From: Apostichopus leukothele
Taxonomy: Eukaryota; Echinodermata; Holothuroidea; Aspidochirotida; Stichopodidae
Reading direction: 5' to 3'
Assembly (NCBI GenBank): GCA_010014835.2
Contig: JAAAKB020299125.1
Coordinates: forward strand, 1-25,995
DNA: 25,995 nucleotides
The notes under the pieces were generated by a model. That model was given only the letters and a program-made list of their open reading frames with translations. It was not told where the DNA came from and searched no databases. The position numbers were made by a program, and so were the translations under genes. Positions 1 through 25,995 of the stretch are shown in pieces; within the stretch, counting starts at the first letter, position 1, and every line of letters starts with the position of its first letter.

Positions 1-65
1 TCTTCCTGACCATACCCTAAATAGAGGTCCTCATTGGAAGGTGGTACGTCAAGGTCCTCAGACAT
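1..65 (-). CDS. Possible first coding exon of a second, unidentified gene (cut by window edge)
   Basis: From an ATG at 65-63 an open frame runs off the left edge as MSEDLDVPPSNEDLYLGYGQ plus E. The start context CCAACATGT has A at -3, which is favourable. The stretch is acidic and richer in GC than the DNA to its right. 'EDLY.GY' recalls the N-terminus of the ciliary protein IFT88 (DDLYSGYNDY), but 21 residues are too few for an assignment. A splice donor could lie inside (GTATGG at 16-11). It is on the same strand as the transporter and does not resemble its expected next exon. It may be a nested gene, a neighbouring gene or a chance frame. Confidence 0.35.
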   Translation of the reverse strand, partial: MSEDLDVPPSNEDLYLGYGQE

Positions 66-1244
66 GTTGGGCGTACAGGTATGCGTGCATGTACATGTTT
101 AATGGTTAAGGAATAAATGCTTTGGGCCGCCTGTTATTAGTAAATAAACAGTGGATACAACCACTTTGGGGGAATAACAAACATCAAACTGTTGTCTATA
201 ATTAGAGAGCATTCACCCCAAAAATTTATGATAAAAATCTGTTTTTTTAACAAAATTTTGGAAAACTTATGTGGAAAAAGAGATTTGTAACAGGCAGTGG
301 GACAACCAATGAAAGAGCAAGATTTTGTGATTTTCTCTTACCACCATTAAGTATGATTGTATTTTGTCTCATCGAACAACAAAATGGCAACTTTTGGTCT
401 TGTAATAGCAAATGTTAACATCCATACTTATACACAAAAGCTCATATATTTACCATGTACTGTGTGTCACTATCAAAAAGTTCAGTACATTGTGTGTAAA
501 CTAGACAACAAGTGACAACGTAAAGATAGTATTACTATTAGTATTAGTAACACATAACAGTGAACAATTTGTAAACATTTTCATAGAAAGAATTGATTAA
601 CACTAGGTTAAGACCATTACGGCTAAGAAATGTTGTTCACATCAACTTCATTGGTGACTGAAGGTTGCAAGTTACTGTGAAACATATTTGATAAGTTTAA
701 GGCTCATAGTTTCATTACGAACAGGTTTGTTTTTTATATAGTAACATTAGGCTTACTTGCTAGACTAGTGCTAATGTTTGATGCTTGGGTTACGATATTT
801 ATGGTTTGGCCTACATTTAGGCTGATAGCCTAGGCTACTTTCTATTTCAAAGATCTAATGATCCGATCACTTAGGAGTGTGTTAGTTCATTTTTGTACCT
901 CAGTCCTTTGTGATACAGTTATAACTGAGGCCTTGCACAAGATCTCAAAAGGACTAGCCTATTTCCGGTTCGATTGTCATACTTCGATTTACTTCAAATG
1001 TTTTTGATTGTCATACTTCAATTTACTTAAAAAGGTTGGTGGTTTGATTTGAGTTATTCAACTATGTAGCCTGGGGAAGGATTCTAGCTGCTCTATCTAA
1101 AATTGGTTCAAAGTTAAAAGATCAATGCATGGCCCTGTGTCAATAGAGGATCACTGGAAAATTGCATTGACTTTCAGCATATTGTATGCATGATATGCTT
1201 TGTCAGTACAGTGTCCTTGATACATGAAAGTAGCACTGCATCAT

Positions 1245-1296
1245 GTTGCCTAGCAACAACAGTCTCTACACCCTCCAAAACTGATGTGTTGCTAGG
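1245..1296. promoter_or_regulatory. RFX X-box (perfect) plus a second half-site
   Basis: GTTGCCTAGCAAC at 1245-1257 is a complete RFX-factor X-box: two 6-bp half-sites with a one-base spacer, near-palindromic. At 1288-1296 GTTGCTAGG is the reverse complement of CCTAGCAAC, a second strong half-site. The pair lies about 1.2 kb upstream of the possible ATG at 65. RFX sites mark many ciliary-gene promoters, but function here is inference. Confidence 0.45.
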
Positions 1297-1375
1297 GATT
1301 TTGTGATTAGTAATGAAGGGACATATTCTTTATTGAAAATATTAAATGGTCAGGAATGGTCACATGATGTAAATC

Positions 1376-1385
1376 AGCCAATCAG
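1376..1385 (+). promoter_or_regulatory. CCAAT (NF-Y) box
   Basis: AGCCAATCAG matches the NF-Y consensus in full; on the minus strand it reads CTGATTGGCT. It lies 80-130 bp from the two RFX sites. RFX and NF-Y sites often occur together in promoters, so 1240-1390 is a candidate promoter for a minus-strand transcript. No TATA box or start site was identified. Confidence 0.35.
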
Positions 1386-2104
1386 ATACAAGAATGAAAA
1401 AAAATAGATAGAAAGGGTTGTATAATGGTTAGTTTATAGCCAATTGAATGCACACTGTATTTATGACTAGTGCAAAGTTGGACTAAAGCACTGAAAAATT
1501 GTGACCTTCAATAGAGAGAATGTTTTCCACTTTTATTCAATTGGAACTTATTATTCAATTGGAACTTTACTGACCCAACATACAATATTCTGTTTATGAT
1601 AAGAAATAAAACTTGACAAATTGTTTACAGTAATTGATGGTGGAGACTTGAAAGTTATAGATATTTCAATGGAAGGTGTGTTAGATAGATTTGTTGTTCA
1701 AAAGATCCTTATCAGATAAATTGGTAACATGTTTTAACTGAATCTCTGTACATACTGTCAAAACATAGCACCCTTGCAATGAAATCCAATCCCAAGCCGC
1801 TTGACACAAACATTTTTCTTACTGAAATCATCAGAAAGTTGCACACACACACACCCACAAAAACAGGAGGAAAATGAGAAATGTTTTTCAACTGCAATAT
1901 TTTTTCTCAAAATGCGAATGTGAAATCAATACTGACTTACTGACAATCAACATTAGAGCCATATCATTATCTATTAAAAGGAACCCACTTAAGATTAATT
2001 GTTGTATACTGCAACGGTAACACTTTCCTTGAAGGAAATGACATGACATTTACTAGAGTCATGTTTCTTCCTTGTTAACCTAGATCAGGACCCAAATATC
2101 TTAC

Positions 2105-25756
<23,652 letters not shown>

Positions 25757-25879
25757 CTAGAATATGAAATAGTATAAGTGTCAATGAGGAGAACAATCAA
25801 GGAAATACCAAAAAAAAATGCAATAATTGATGATAAAAGCTATTACCTGGTTTAACTAAAAAGAAATCAGTAACAACCA

Positions 25880-25995
25880 GGCCTCGACAAATACGGTCGC
25901 CAACTCGCCAATGGCGAGTAGAATTTGCGACTGGCGAGCAAAAAATGCATTACGCTCGACATTTTGGCGAGTGGCTCATTCGCTCACTGCCTTTA
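25880..25995. repeat. Edge-truncated repeat rich in GGCGAG/CTCGCC palindromes
   Basis: The sequence becomes abruptly GC-rich from 'caggcctcgacaaatacgg'. A perfect 17-bp palindrome, ACTCGCCAATGGCGAGT, lies at 25903-25919, with more GGCGAG motifs after it. It looks like the start of a MITE or other dispersed repeat cut by the window edge. The family is not identified. Confidence 0.4.

Larger units (their letters stand above)
66..2104. other. Intron or intergenic stretch with no further transporter exon
   Basis: This AT-rich DNA was read on the minus strand for the expected TM9-TM10 exon (family phrases such as LRRYY, TSRD.KRLE, SPVFSH) and none was seen. It contains the RFX and CCAAT sites, a 35-40 bp direct duplication at about 972-1030 (core gattgtcatacttc), a doubled 'attcaattggaactt' near 1537-1566 and a short CA run near 1843-1856. 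Nothing else is recognised. Confidence 0.6.

Overview
ORGANISM. This is nuclear DNA of an intron-rich, AT-rich animal. One multi-exon gene on the minus strand has GT-AG introns, and it sits among decayed LINEs, a DNA transposon and many intronic minisatellites. The protein is closest, from memory, to ABCC4/MRP4 of deuterostomes. The repeats look like those of a marine invertebrate, perhaps an echinoderm; that placement is inference only.

MAIN GENE. Positions 2105-25756 (minus) hold the middle of an ABCC4/MRP4-like ATP-binding-cassette exporter. Reading from high to low coordinates: the end of the TM4-TM5 loop (25631-25756); three alternative versions of the TM5-TM6 exon (22986-23235, 17490-17739, 13937-14186); a long acidic linker (9614-10036); NBD1 in four exons (8996-9085, 7739-7930, 6610-6791, 5834-5930); an acidic and poly-glycine linker (5033-5263); and the start of the second membrane domain (3498-3737, 2438-2645, 2105-2184). 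With one TM5-TM6 version included, the exons join in frame to 706 whole codons. The 5' exons lie beyond the right edge. The rest of TMD2 and NBD2 are not in the window.

MOST INTERESTING POINT. The three TM5-TM6 exons are each exactly 250 bp, and each enters at codon phase 2 and leaves at phase 0. Each encodes 84 residues that align without gaps to one another and to human ABCC4 as I recall it, yet the two pairs I counted share only 19-22 of 84 residues. Because 250 is not a multiple of 3, using none or two of them breaks the frame, so they should be spliced mutually exclusively. The result would be three transporters that differ in the substrate-lining helices.

LEFT EDGE. Positions 1-65 (minus) may be the first coding exon of another gene. 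About 1.2 kb upstream of it lie a perfect RFX X-box, a second X-box half-site and an NF-Y CCAAT box.

NON-CODING CONTENT. The introns hold two recognisable LINE reverse-transcriptase relics and a possible third LINE tail, all antisense to the gene. They also hold a 792-bp terminal-inverted-repeat transposon inserted in a minisatellite, about nine tandem arrays, and two Penelope-like fragments that lie inverted on either side of the first variant exon.
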